From positions 1 through 33,438 of the forward strand of contig JACPZW010000071.1 of NCBI GenBank assembly GCA_016195265.1: DNA of 33,438 nt. The letters are read 5' to 3'. The notes under the pieces are model-generated. The model saw only the letters and a list, made by a program, of their open reading frames with translations. It was not told the DNA's origin and ran no database searches. Both the position numbers and the translations under genes were made by a program. Shown in pieces: positions 21,885 through 29,305 of the stretch. This stretch comes from Acidobacteriota bacterium. Lineage in GTDB: Bacteria; Acidobacteriota; Vicinamibacteria; Vicinamibacterales; CAVVIG01. Within the stretch, counting starts at the first letter, position 1; every line of letters starts with the position of its first letter.

Positions 21885-21953
21885 TGGTCGTTGGTCGTTA
21901 GCCACCAGTCACCAGCCACCAGTCACCAGTCACCAGTCACCCAGCCACCAGCC
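21883..21953. repeat. Heptamer array (CACCAGT family) upstream of the M20 gene
   Basis: TTGGTCG occurs twice, then CACCAGT/CACCAGC units repeat about six times with 7-bp period to near 21953. The opposite strand of CACCAGT is ACTGGTG, which shares TGGT with the TTGGTCG copies, so the two ends may again be inverted arms. The array begins on the start codon of the M20 peptidase gene and occupies its immediate leader, where a ribosome binding site would be expected. Confidence 0.7.
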
Positions 21954-22000
21954 TCCTGAGCGAGGCGTCAGCCGAGCGCACAATGCTATCCTGCCGACAC

Positions 22001-22801
22001 ATGAATCCCAACCGGGTTATCGCGATCACGGGCGCGTCCGCCGGCATCGGGCGCGCCACGGCCGTCCGCGTGGCGCGCGACGGCGCGAGCGTCGTCATCT
22101 GCGCGCGGCGCGAGGCGGCGCTGCGCGCGGTGGCGGATGAGATTACCGCCGCCGGCGGCCAGGCACTGCCCATCGTCGCCGACGTCACGCGCGAAGCCGA
22201 CATGACGGCGATGGTTGCGCAGGCCGTCGAGCGCTTCGGCCGGCTCGACGTGATGATGTGCAACGCGGGCTTCGGTGTCGCGGGCGCGATCGACGACATC
22301 ACGCCGGATCAGATGCGGCAACTGATGGACGTCAACTACCTGGGCACGTTCTTCGCGGCGCGCGCGGCAATGCCGGTCTTCCGGACGCAGGGCCATGGCC
22401 ACGTGATCATGGTGTCGTCGATCGTCGGCAAGCGTGGCGTGCCGTTCATGGGCGCGTATTCGGCGACGAAATTCGCGCAGGTCGGCCTCGCCGAGTGCCT
22501 GCGAGCGGAAGTCCTGGGCTCGGACATCCACGTGACGGTCGTCTACCCGGTGTCCACCGAGACCGAGTTCTTCGACGTGATGTCGAAACAGACGGGCATG
22601 GCGGTCACGCGCGCCTACGGTCCGCGCCAGGACGTGACGATCGTCGCCGACGCCATCGCGCGCGCCCTCGAACATCCGGTCCCCGAGGTGTACCCATACC
22701 CGCGGTCGAAGGCGCTGGCCGTCCTCAACGCGATCGCGCCTGGCCTTTGCGACCGCATCGTCAAGCGGTTCGGGCGAAAGCCGGTACGATCGCCCGTCTG
22801 A
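22001..22801 (+). CDS. Short-chain dehydrogenase/reductase (SDR)
   Basis: 266 residues from the ATG at 22001. The classical SDR features are complete: cofactor loop TGASAGIG (10-17), CNAG (87-90), catalytic Ser140 in MVSSIVG, and Tyr153/Lys157 in YSATK. ARR after the second strand suggests NADPH preference. VYPVSTETEF follows the active site. Substrate is unknown. The closest general type is the broad-range classical SDR group. TATCCT at 21987-21992 lies eight bases upstream. Its TGA stop is formed by the first TGAAAGG repeat copy at 22791. Confidence 0.85.
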   Translation: MNPNRVIAITGASAGIGRATAVRVARDGASVVICARREAALRAVADEITAAGGQALPIVADVTREADMTAMVAQAVERFGRLDVMMCNAGFGVAGAIDDITPDQMRQLMDVNYLGTFFAARAAMPVFRTQGHGHVIMVSSIVGKRGVPFMGAYSATKFAQVGLAECLRAEVLGSDIHVTVVYPVSTETEFFDVMSKQTGMAVTRAYGPRQDVTIVADAIARALEHPVPEVYPYPRSKALAVLNAIAPGLCDRIVKRFGRKPVRSPV

Positions 22802-22850
22802 AAGGCTCGCGCTACAATTCCGCCCGTCTGAAAGGTTCCGGCCTCCGCTC
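22791..22850 (+). repeat. Two 30-bp tandem copies with CGCCCGTCTGAAAGG core
   Basis: CGCCCGTCTGAAAGG occurs at 22791-22805 and again at 22821-22835, a period of 30 bases, and the following 15 bases diverge. The first copy includes the SDR stop codon, suggesting that duplication or insertion touched the gene end. The CTGAAAGG core is also present at 1752-1760 and near 98-105, and resembles the centre of the REP-like elements. Confidence 0.55.
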
Positions 22851-22913
22851 GCGAGTGACACAAGCGAGCTGCGGCCAGGCTCGCCGAAAGCAGCGCGCTA
22901 CGATAGATAGTCC

Positions 22914-24272
22914 ATGTCCGACCCCTTACAACATGCACGCACGATTGCCACAGCCGTCCGCGACGCGGGCGGCTGCGCGCTGGTCGTCGGCGGCTGGGTG
23001 CGCGATCGCCTGATGGGCGTCGAGTCCAAAAACATCGACCTCGAAGTCTTCGGTATCGCGCCAGACGAGCTGCGCGCGCTGCTCGATGCGCACGGCAAGG
23101 TCGAAGCCGTCGGCGAGAGCTTTCAGGTTTACAAGATCGGCGACCTCGACGTCTCGCTTCCCCGCCGCGATTCGAAAGCCGGACGCGGTCACCGCGGGTT
23201 CGTCGTCGTGGGCGATCCGGACATGTCGATCGAGGACGCGGCGCGCCGGCGCGACTTCACCGTCAACGCGATCTCGTGGGATCCGCTCGCCGGCGAATAC
23301 TTCGACCCGTTCGGAGGTCGTGGCGACATCGAGCACCGGCTGCTGCGCGTCGTCGATGCCAGGACATTTCCCGACGACAGCCTGCGCGTCCTCCGTGCCG
23401 TCCAGTTCGCGGCGCGGCTCGAATTCACGCTCGACGACGCCACGCGCGCGCTCTGCGCAGGCATCCCGCTCGACGATCTTCCGGCCGAGCGGGTCTGGGG
23501 CGAAGTCGAGAAGCTCTTGTTCGCGCGCCGGCCGTCGATTGGCTTCGCGCTCGCGCTGGATCTCCAGATCGTCGCGAAGCTCTGGCCAGAGCTGCAAGCG
23601 CTCGCCGGATGCCCGCAGGAACCCGCGTGGCATCCCGAGGGCGACGTCTGGGTGCACACGCTGCAGGTGATCGATCAGGCGCGCACGCGCGTCGATGATC
23701 TGCCGCGGCCGCAGCAGATCGCGATCATGCTCGGCGCGGTCTGCCACGATCTCGGCAAGCCGGCGACGACGGCGTTCAGCGACGGCCGGATCCGATCGAT
23801 CGATCACGAGGAACAAGGCGTCGCGCCGGCGACGGTGCTGCTCGACCGGCTGAACGTCCACACGATCGACGGCTACGACGTGCGGAAACAGGTGCTCGGC
23901 ATCACCGCGCAGCATCTGAAGCCGGGCATGTGGTTCAAAGTGAAGGATGAAGTGGGCGACGGCGCGTTCAGGCGGCTGGCAGCCAAAGTCGATCTCGAGC
24001 TGCTGGCGCGTCTCGCGAAATCAGACTGCCTCGGCCGCGAGCCCGGTCACTTCAACTGCGACGCGATGGACTGGTTTCTCGAGCGCGCCCGCTCGCTCGG
24101 CGTCCAGCATCGTCCGCCGGAACCGATTCTCCTCGGCCGGCACGTGCTCGCGCTCGGGCTGAAGCCCGGCCCGCGCGTCGGCGAGATCGTGAAAGCGGCG
24201 TACGAACTGCAGTTGGATGGGAAGGTAACGAACCTGGACGAGGCGATCGCGGCGGCGCAGCGGCTACTTTGA
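22914..24272 (+). CDS. cca: CCA-adding enzyme / tRNA nucleotidyltransferase with HD domain
   Basis: 452 residues. It belongs to the class II nucleotidyltransferases that build or repair the tRNA 3' CCA. VVGGWVRDRLMG (about 24-35) is the GG-x-x-RD nucleotide-binding motif, and NIDLEVFG (about 40-47) carries the acidic metal ligands Asp42 and Glu44 (an Asp in many relatives). RRRDFTVNAI (about 111-120) and DPFGGRGDI follow, and RVLRAVQFAARLEF is the neck domain. The C-terminal half has an HD phosphohydrolase domain with HTLQVIDQ and CHDLGKPATT. Both tRNAs in the window already encode CCA, so the role here may be repair. The last nine bases overlap a tiny gene on the other strand. Confidence 0.87.
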   Translation: MSDPLQHARTIATAVRDAGGCALVVGGWVRDRLMGVESKNIDLEVFGIAPDELRALLDAHGKVEAVGESFQVYKIGDLDVSLPRRDSKAGRGHRGFVVVGDPDMSIEDAARRRDFTVNAISWDPLAGEYFDPFGGRGDIEHRLLRVVDARTFPDDSLRVLRAVQFAARLEFTLDDATRALCAGIPLDDLPAERVWGEVEKLLFARRPSIGFALALDLQIVAKLWPELQALAGCPQEPAWHPEGDVWVHTLQVIDQARTRVDDLPRPQQIAIMLGAVCHDLGKPATTAFSDGRIRSIDHEEQGVAPATVLLDRLNVHTIDGYDVRKQVLGITAQHLKPGMWFKVKDEVGDGAFRRLAAKVDLELLARLAKSDCLGREPGHFNCDAMDWFLERARSLGVQHRPPEPILLGRHVLALGLKPGPRVGEIVKAAYELQLDGKVTNLDEAIAAAQRLL

Positions 24273-24374
24273 TTCGCCGCGGCGGCGATGCTGACGGCGA
24301 TCGATCGCGAGCATGATGAAGAACGCGATCAGGGCCAGTACGCCCAGGGCCGCCGGGATAATCAGCGCTTCCAC
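24264..24374 (-). CDS. 36-residue single-span membrane microprotein
   Basis: A GTG at 24374 opens a 36-codon frame, MEALIIPAALGVLALIAFFIMLAIDRRQHRRRG, ending at a TAG (24266-24264). A 22-residue hydrophobic helix is followed by a strongly basic tail, a clean positive-inside signature. It overlaps the end of the upstream 70-residue membrane protein gene by 13 bases and the 3' end of cca by nine, antisense. The coupled start and good topology argue that it is real, but no family is recognised. Confidence 0.5.
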   Translation of the reverse strand: MEALIIPAALGVLALIAFFIMLAIDRRQHRRRGESK

Positions 24375-24574
24375 CGTTTCACCTCGAGAAATACGCCGAG
24401 AGCGAAAAGACCGCCACTGATCGCGATCGTAGCAAGCAGGGTCCGAACAGTCAATATTCTGCCCTGCACGTAGACGTCGAGCGGTACGAACACGGCGACA
24501 AGCACCGCCACCTCTCGAAGAGACTCGCCTATCAGCACGGCCACCTGTTGTATCGTCGACCGGTCGTCGTTCAT
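24362..24574 (-). CDS. 70-residue membrane protein with two spans
   Basis: From the ATG at 24574 the protein has a polar start (MNDDRSTIQQVAVLIGESLRE) followed by two hydrophobic segments: EVAVLVAVFVPLDVYV at about 21-37 and TLLATIAISGGLFALGVFL at about 44-63. It ends in EVKRWKR. A longer start at 24592 is possible. The 36-residue microprotein begins within its last codons, so the two may form a small membrane complex. No known domain is recognised. Confidence 0.55.
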   Translation of the reverse strand: MNDDRSTIQQVAVLIGESLREVAVLVAVFVPLDVYVQGRILTVRTLLATIAISGGLFALGVFLEVKRWKR

Positions 24575-24822
24575 AAGGTCGACGACGTGCATCTGCCGTG
24601 CCGCGTCCGACCTATCGTGTTTGTTGAGCGTTTCGATCGGTAGCCCTTCGGACGTGGAAGTTTCTGCTTCCGCGATCTGACGTGAGCTTGGCAGTTTCTA
24701 CAACACCGACAGGCGATTCGGCGATCAGGGCCTCGCGGGCACGCGCCGCGCAAGCTCAGTCGTCCAAGAGGCAGGGGATGAAGCCGGGTGGACTATATGA
24801 CGGCGGATCATACAATCGCTCC
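24575..24822. other. Divergent intergenic region
   Basis: This stretch separates the 70-residue membrane protein gene from the 76-residue gene at 24823. A small hairpin GGAAG-TTTCTG-CTTCC lies near 24657-24672. TACAAT at 24811-24816 is a promoter element for the right-hand gene. No convincing coding sequence or RNA gene is visible in the rest. Confidence 0.4.
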
Positions 24823-25053
24823 ATGGCCAGATACACGATGGTTTACGGCGTGCGGTTGATTCCGGAAGGCACGCTGAGAGGCGTCGAAGAAGGGACGCTG
24901 AAGCTGGCTGATGGATCGACCGCCGGCCTCACGCTCCACACGTTCGACGGCACGATCCCGCAGCTGCGGCGCTCGCTCGATCGAAGCCTCGACGCCTTCT
25001 TCGACCTGCTGCCGGGAGCAGAGGACGAGGACCTCGAGAGATTCGGGGACTAG
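24823..25053 (+). CDS. 76-residue protein of unknown function
   Basis: It begins MARYTMVYGVRLIPEGTL at the ATG that follows TACAAT by six bases, which indicates a leaderless message. Two predicted beta strands (TMVYGVRLI, TLKLADGS) and an amphipathic helix (LRRSLDRSLDAFFDLL) precede an acidic tail. No motif or family is recognised. Earlier in-frame ATGs would add sequence without coding character. Its stop is followed at once by a heptamer array. Confidence 0.55.
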   Translation: MARYTMVYGVRLIPEGTLRGVEEGTLKLADGSTAGLTLHTFDGTIPQLRRSLDRSLDAFFDLLPGAEDEDLERFGD

Positions 25054-25091
25054 CTTTTCTCTTTTCTCTTTTCAGTTTTCAGTTTTCAGTT
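25054..25091. repeat. Heptamer array (TTTTCTC/TTTTCAG) between convergent genes
   Basis: CTTTTCT, CTTTTCT, CTTTTCA, GTTTTCA, GTTTTCA run with 7-bp period directly after the TAG at 25051-25053. The array fills the gap to the convergent epimerase gene, and its last copy contains that gene's TGA (25088-25086). The T-rich strand could support termination of the plus-strand transcript. Confidence 0.7.
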
Positions 25092-26009
25092 CCGCTCGGC
25101 GCGCCATTCTTCCAGGAGCCGAGCGGCGTTTCCCGCCACCGACTTGAGCGTCGGCGTCCATCCCAGCGCGCGGGCGCGCGGGCTGCGGACGAGCTGATCC
25201 AGGGCGAGCGCGTCGGCGTACGCGCCCATCTTGTTCCGCGCTTCGTCGATCGGCACGTGGCGCACGTCCGGGCGCACCGGTAAGTAGGGCTTGATGGCGT
25301 CGACGATGTCGTTCACGCGCTCGTCGCCCTCGTCGTTGGCGTGGAACACGCCGCCCGCGTCGGCGCTCGCGGCGAGCTTCGCGTAGAGATCGGCGAGGTC
25401 GCGGTCGTACACGAGCGGCCAGTGGTTGTTGCCGTCGCCCACGACGCGCACGAGGCCGTTGCTGGCCGATTTGAACAGATCGCCGACGATGCCGTTTCCG
25501 CTGCCGTATACGACGCCCGGCCGCACGACGACCGTCCGCAGCACGGCGTTGGCTGAGTCCACCACGAGCTGCTCGTGGTCCGGACGCCAGGAGACGAGGT
25601 CGATGGGATTCAGCGACGCGTCCTCGGACGCCGGATCGGGTGTCCGGCCGAGGACCCAGACGCCGGACGTATAGATAATGAAGCGCTGCGCCGGCGCCGC
25701 GGACCCGGCCGTGCGCGGACGCTTCGCCGCCGCGAGAATCGTCTCCAGCACCGCGCGATCGATCGCCGGCCCGCGGCCGGAAGTCGAGTCGAATGCGGTG
25801 AGCACGTAGCCGTCCTGGCCGTCGGCGCTGCCGCGAAACGAGTCGGGCTCGGCGAGGTTGCCGATCACGGGATGCGCGCCGCGCTTGGCGACGCGCCGCG
25901 CCTTCTCGTTGTCGCGCACCAGCGTGGTCACGTCGTGGCCGCCGCGCACGAGCGCGTCGAGTACGGCCGCACCGATGTAACCGGTGGCGCCTGTCAGGAA
26001 GATCCGCAT
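25086..26009 (-). CDS. NAD-dependent epimerase/dehydratase-family protein
   Basis: 307 residues from the ATG at 26009; the ATG at 26024 would add five. The extended SDR cofactor motif is FLTGATGYIGAAV near the N-terminus, followed by LVRDNEKARRVAKRGA. FIIYTSGVWVLG and VVRPGVVYGSGN match the atypical SDR group whose usual YxxxK is replaced or shifted. The substrate is not predictable. The stop lies inside the heptamer array. TATGAT on the minus strand (26025-26020) sits ten bases upstream and overlaps the promoter of the divergent fusion gene. Confidence 0.8.
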   Translation of the reverse strand: MRIFLTGATGYIGAAVLDALVRGGHDVTTLVRDNEKARRVAKRGAHPVIGNLAEPDSFRGSADGQDGYVLTAFDSTSGRGPAIDRAVLETILAAAKRPRTAGSAAPAQRFIIYTSGVWVLGRTPDPASEDASLNPIDLVSWRPDHEQLVVDSANAVLRTVVVRPGVVYGSGNGIVGDLFKSASNGLVRVVGDGNNHWPLVYDRDLADLYAKLAASADAGGVFHANDEGDERVNDIVDAIKPYLPVRPDVRHVPIDEARNKMGAYADALALDQLVRSPRARALGWTPTLKSVAGNAARLLEEWRAERN

Positions 26010-26018
26010 CGGGCCGTA

Positions 26019-26025
26019 TATCATA
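26019..26025. promoter_or_regulatory. Overlapping divergent -10 elements
   Basis: TATCATA contains TATCAT facing right and TATGAT facing left. The rightward element ends nine bases before the GTG of the acyl-activating fusion gene, and the leftward one ends ten bases before the epimerase ATG. The whole intergenic gap is only 24 bases, so both promoters must overlap. This is a weaker version of the symmetric element at 16995. Confidence 0.35.
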
Positions 26026-26033
26026 GTTCACTC

Positions 26034-28568
26034 GTGGTCCGTGACACGCTCATTGACTTTTTCGGCGATCTCGCCGCCGCCCGCGGCGACTTTCTCGTGT
26101 ACGACGACGGGTTCCGGAGCCGGACGTACACGTACGCCGAGGTCGGCCGCGCCGCGCGCGGATTCGCATCGTGCCTCGATCGACAAGGTGTCCGGAAAGG
26201 CGACAAGATTGTCTTCTGGTCCGAGAACCGTCCGGAATGGATCGTCGCGTTCTGGGGCTGTCTGCTGCGCGGCGTGGTCGTCGTCCCGATCGATTACCGC
26301 GCGTCGCCGGATTTTCTGGCGCGCGTCGCGCGCATCGTTGACGCGAAATGCGTCCTGATCGGCGAGGACGTTCCGCCGCCCGGATCGATCACCGCGCCGA
26401 TCTGGAAGCTGAACGCGATCGACCGGCACGAGCCGTCGTCAGCAGCGTCGCACGGCCCGCCGGCGCCGTCCGCGCCGCCGGATCCGCAGATCGCGATCGC
26501 GCGCGACGATGTCGTCGAGATTATCTTCACGTCAGGCGCCACGGCCGAGCCCAAGGGCGTCGTCATCACGCACCGCAACGTGCTGGCGAACATCGTCCCC
26601 GTCGAGCGCGAGATCCTGAAGTACCGCAAGTTGGGTAAGCCCTTCTATCCATTGAGGTTCCTCAACCTCCTGCCCCTGTCCCACATGTTCGGCCAGGCCA
26701 TGGCCACCCTCATTCCGCCGATGCTGACGGGCACCGTCGTCTTCATGCGCGGCTACAACCCGGCGGAGATCGTCGAGCAGATCAAGAAGCGCCGCATCTC
26801 GGTGCTCGTCTCGGTGCCGAAGATGCTCGACGTGTTGCGCGAGCACGTCTGGCGCCTCGCGCCAGAAACAAGAACGCCGGGACCGAAGCAGCATTTCGCG
26901 CGGCGCTGGTGGCGGTACCGAAAGATCCATCGCGCGTTCGGCGTCAAGTTCTGGGCGTGCATCGTCGGCGCGGCGCCGCTCGACGCCCAGCTCGAAGCGT
27001 TCTGGTCCGAGCTGGGCTTCGCGGTCATCCAGGGCTACGGTCTCACCGAGACCGCGCCGATCGTGACCCTGAATCATCCGTTCGCGATGAAGAAAGGCTC
27101 GGTCGGCAAGGCCATCGCGGGCGTCGAGATCAAGATTGCGCCGGACGGCGAGATCCTCGTCCGCGGCGAAAACGTCACGCGCGGCTACTTCAACGCCGCC
27201 GAAGAAACGGCGCGCGCGTTCGAGGACGGCTGGTTCCACACCGGCGACATCGGCGAGATGGGCGTCGACGGCCAGATCTACATCCGCGGGCGCAAGAAAG
27301 AAATGATCGTCACGCCCGAGGGGCTGAACGTTTTCCCCGAAGACGTCGAGAAAGTCCTCACCCACATCGCCGGCGTGAAAGAGTCCGCAGTCGTCGGAAT
27401 ATCGATCGGATCGGAAGAGCGCGTGCACGCCGTAGTCGTGGTCGAACCCGGCACCAACCTGGAGACAATTGTCCGCGAGGCGAACGCGCATCTCGACGAT
27501 CACCAGAAGATTCGACGTGCGCTCGTCTGGCCCGAGCCGGCGCTGCCGCGGACCGAGGGCACGGACAAGCTGAAGCGGACGGCCATCCGCGACTGGGCGA
27601 AGGCCGGCGGCGCCACGCCGCGCCCGGTAAACATGGTCAAGGCCGGCCGCGACGCGTTCGCCGCGCTCCTGGCGAAGTACGCGGGGCGATCGGACATCTC
27701 GCCCACAACGACCATCGAGGAGCTCGGTCTCAGCTCGCTGGATCGCGTCGAATTGATGGTCGCCATGGAGGACGCGTTCCAGACGCGGATCGACGAGCGC
27801 GCGTTCTCCGAAGCGCGCGACCTCGGCCAGCTGCGCACGCTGGTGGCGCGCGCGGCCGCGAGCGACGCGCCGCCGGCCGAGCCCGTCAGTTTTCCCACGT
27901 GGAGCCGCGCGTGGCCCGCGCGCGCGATCCGGCGCGTGAGCCTGCCGACGTGGATCCTGCCGCTCGCACGGCTGTTCGCCTGGCTGCGGATCGACGGCCT
28001 CGAGCATCTGCGCGATCTCGAAGGCCCCGTGATTTTCGCGTCTAATCACCAGAGCTTCATGGACGGTCCGGTGATCATGGCCGCGCTGCCGGCGCGCTGG
28101 CGCTATCGTCTCGCGCCCGCGATGGGCAAGGAGATGTTCGCCGCGCATTTCTTTCCGGCCGAGCACGGCCGGCTCGCGTGGCTGACCAACAGCATCAACT
28201 ACGGGCTCGCCGTGCTCTTCTTCAACGCGTTCCCGCTGCCGCAGCGCGAAGCGGGCGCGCGGCAGACGCTGCGGTACATCGGTGAGCTGCTCGGCGACGG
28301 CACGTCCGTGCTGATCTTTCCCGAAGGCCGCCGATCGGAGAGCGGCGCGATCGACACGTTCCGTCCCGGCATCGGCATGATCGCGGCGCGGCTCGGCGCG
28401 ACCGTGGTTCCGGTGCGGCTGGAGGGGCTGCACAAAGTGCTCGGCGTCGGCTGGCACATGGCGCGGCCGGGGCGCGTGCGGGTGGCGTTTGGCGCGCCGA
28501 TGCGGCTTGCGGGCGACAATTTTGAGGCGCTGGCGCAACAAGTGGAAGCCGCCGTACGAGCGTTGTAA
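26034..28568 (+). CDS. Three-domain fusion: AMP-forming acyl ligase, acyl carrier domain, PlsC-type acyltransferase
   Basis: 844 residues from the GTG at 26034. Residues 1-530 are an adenylate-forming ligase: FTSGATAEPKG (165-175, phosphate loop, with Ala where Thr is usual), GYGLTET (334-340), HTGDIGE and the C-terminal Lys in TDKLKRT. Residues about 540-605 form a carrier domain with GLSSLDRVEL; Ser568 would bear phosphopantetheine. Residues about 640-844 are an LPLAT acyltransferase with NHQSFMD (His672-Asp677) and FPEGRRSESG (762-771). The natural reading is that a fatty acid is activated, loaded on the internal carrier and passed to a lysophospholipid, similar in logic to the Aas fusion of E. 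coli, but with the domain order reversed and a carrier domain included. Confidence 0.88.
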   Translation: MVRDTLIDFFGDLAAARGDFLVYDDGFRSRTYTYAEVGRAARGFASCLDRQGVRKGDKIVFWSENRPEWIVAFWGCLLRGVVVVPIDYRASPDFLARVARIVDAKCVLIGEDVPPPGSITAPIWKLNAIDRHEPSSAASHGPPAPSAPPDPQIAIARDDVVEIIFTSGATAEPKGVVITHRNVLANIVPVEREILKYRKLGKPFYPLRFLNLLPLSHMFGQAMATLIPPMLTGTVVFMRGYNPAEIVEQIKKRRISVLVSVPKMLDVLREHVWRLAPETRTPGPKQHFARRWWRYRKIHRAFGVKFWACIVGAAPLDAQLEAFWSELGFAVIQGYGLTETAPIVTLNHPFAMKKGSVGKAIAGVEIKIAPDGEILVRGENVTRGYFNAAEETARAFEDGWFHTGDIGEMGVDGQIYIRGRKKEMIVTPEGLNVFPEDVEKVLTHIAGVKESAVVGISIGSEERVHAVVVVEPGTNLETIVREANAHLDDHQKIRRALVWPEPALPRTEGTDKLKRTAIRDWAKAGGATPRPVNMVKAGRDAFAALLAKYAGRSDISPTTTIEELGLSSLDRVELMVAMEDAFQTRIDERAFSEARDLGQLRTLVARAAASDAPPAEPVSFPTWSRAWPARAIRRVSLPTWILPLARLFAWLRIDGLEHLRDLEGPVIFASNHQSFMDGPVIMAALPARWRYRLAPAMGKEMFAAHFFPAEHGRLAWLTNSINYGLAVLFFNAFPLPQREAGARQTLRYIGELLGDGTSVLIFPEGRRSESGAIDTFRPGIGMIAARLGATVVPVRLEGLHKVLGVGWHMARPGRVRVAFGAPMRLAGDNFEALAQQVEAAVRAL

Positions 28569-28639
28569 CGCGAAGCGCGCAATTTCGTCGGGTACCGATC
28601 GTGCATTTAACCTTTCGCGGGTGACGCCTGGTCTAGTCG

Positions 28640-28666
28640 GTAGGGCCGGCCAAGGTCGGCCCCTAC
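28640..28666. repeat. 27-bp REP-like palindrome
   Basis: The element starts GTAGGGCCGGCC and ends GGCCCCTAC around a CAAGGT-like centre. The terminal GTAGGG/CCCTAC pair is shared with the doublets at 6097 and 18032, but the internal sequence differs. It is a single element in the 138-base gap between the fusion gene and the next gene. The rest of that gap shows nothing recognisable apart from a ribosome binding site near its end. Confidence 0.55.
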
Positions 28667-28706
28667 GAATGGGGCAGCACTCAGGCGCCCACAGGGAGGT
28701 AGTGCA

Positions 28707-29027
28707 ATGACGCTTCGAGGACTCTGTCGGATCGCGGCGGCGGTCCTGGTCATCACCAGCGCAATCGTGATCGACTCCGCGTGCGCGGCGCCGAGCGGGC
28801 GCCTGTACGTGGTCGTCGCGCCGCCCCCGCCCGTGGTCGAAGCGCGCGTGATCGCGCCGGGGCCGGGGTACATCTGGGTCGCGGGCTACCACCGGTGGGA
28901 CGGCCGCGCCTACGTGTGGGCCCCGGGCGTCTGGATGCGTCCGCCGCGGGCGCGCGCGGTCTGGGTGCCGGCGCACTGGGTGCGCGAGCGGCGCGGCTGG
29001 TATTTCGTCGAAGGACACTGGCGATGA
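28707..29027 (+). CDS. Secreted YXWGXW-repeat-like protein
   Basis: 106 residues with a signal peptide (MTLRGLCRIAAAVLVITSA, ending near ACA). The mature part has aromatic repeats of the type W-V-x-G-Y/H-x-x-W-x-G-x-x-Y-V-W-x-P-G-x-W: YIWVAGYHRWDG, VWAPGVWMRP, VWVPAHWVRER and WYFVEGHWR. YXWGXW proteins are small exported proteins of unknown function, sometimes lipoproteins. The Cys near residue 26 could be lipidated, although the preceding residues are not a perfect lipobox. GGGAGGT (28694-28700) is a clear ribosome binding site six bases before the ATG, unlike most genes here. Confidence 0.72.
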   Translation: MTLRGLCRIAAAVLVITSAIVIDSACAAPSGRLYVVVAPPPPVVEARVIAPGPGYIWVAGYHRWDGRAYVWAPGVWMRPPRARAVWVPAHWVRERRGWYFVEGHWR

Positions 29028-29076
29028 TTGGCCGCCGTATGGCACAATCATTGTTTGAAGGAAGGACTGCTAGCAT

Positions 29077-29295
29077 TTGAGTAAGGATGATCTGATTGAC
29101 ATGCAGGGCACCGTGGTCGCGGTGCACAGCGGCGGGTTGTACCGCGTGCAGTGCGATGCCGGCCACGAAGTGCTGGCCCAACTCAGCGGCCGCATGCGCC
29201 GCTTCCGCATCAAGGTAGTTCCGGGGGATCGCGTCACGGTGGGCGTCTCGCCCTACGATCCGGTCAGGGGCATCATCACGTTCCGCGCACGCTAG
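29077..29295 (+). CDS. infA: Translation initiation factor IF-1
   Basis: 72 residues, the normal IF-1 length. The S1-like OB fold is unmistakable: SKDDLIDMQGTVV, YRVQCDAGHEVLAQLSGRMRRF, KVVPGDRVTVGVSPYD and RGIITFRAR. IF-1 blocks the ribosomal A site during initiation. The start is TTG at 29077, giving the conserved S-K-D-D start; an AAGGAAGGA sequence at 29058-29066 lies ten bases before it and a CACAAT -10-like hexamer at 29043-29048. In many genomes infA is near ribosomal protein genes; here it is next to an RNA helicase gene, which starts ten bases downstream. Confidence 0.93.
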   Translation: MSKDDLIDMQGTVVAVHSGGLYRVQCDAGHEVLAQLSGRMRRFRIKVVPGDRVTVGVSPYDPVRGIITFRAR

Positions 29296-29305
29296 CCAAA
29301 ACAGT

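Noticed and set aside
21885..21905. Earlier start of the M20 peptidase
   Set aside because: The extra residues come from the array immediately upstream and have no family match.
26532..29051. 839-codon minus-strand reading frame
   Set aside because: It is antisense to the ligase-carrier-acyltransferase gene and has arginine-rich composition without domains; GC-rich coding DNA keeps this frame open.
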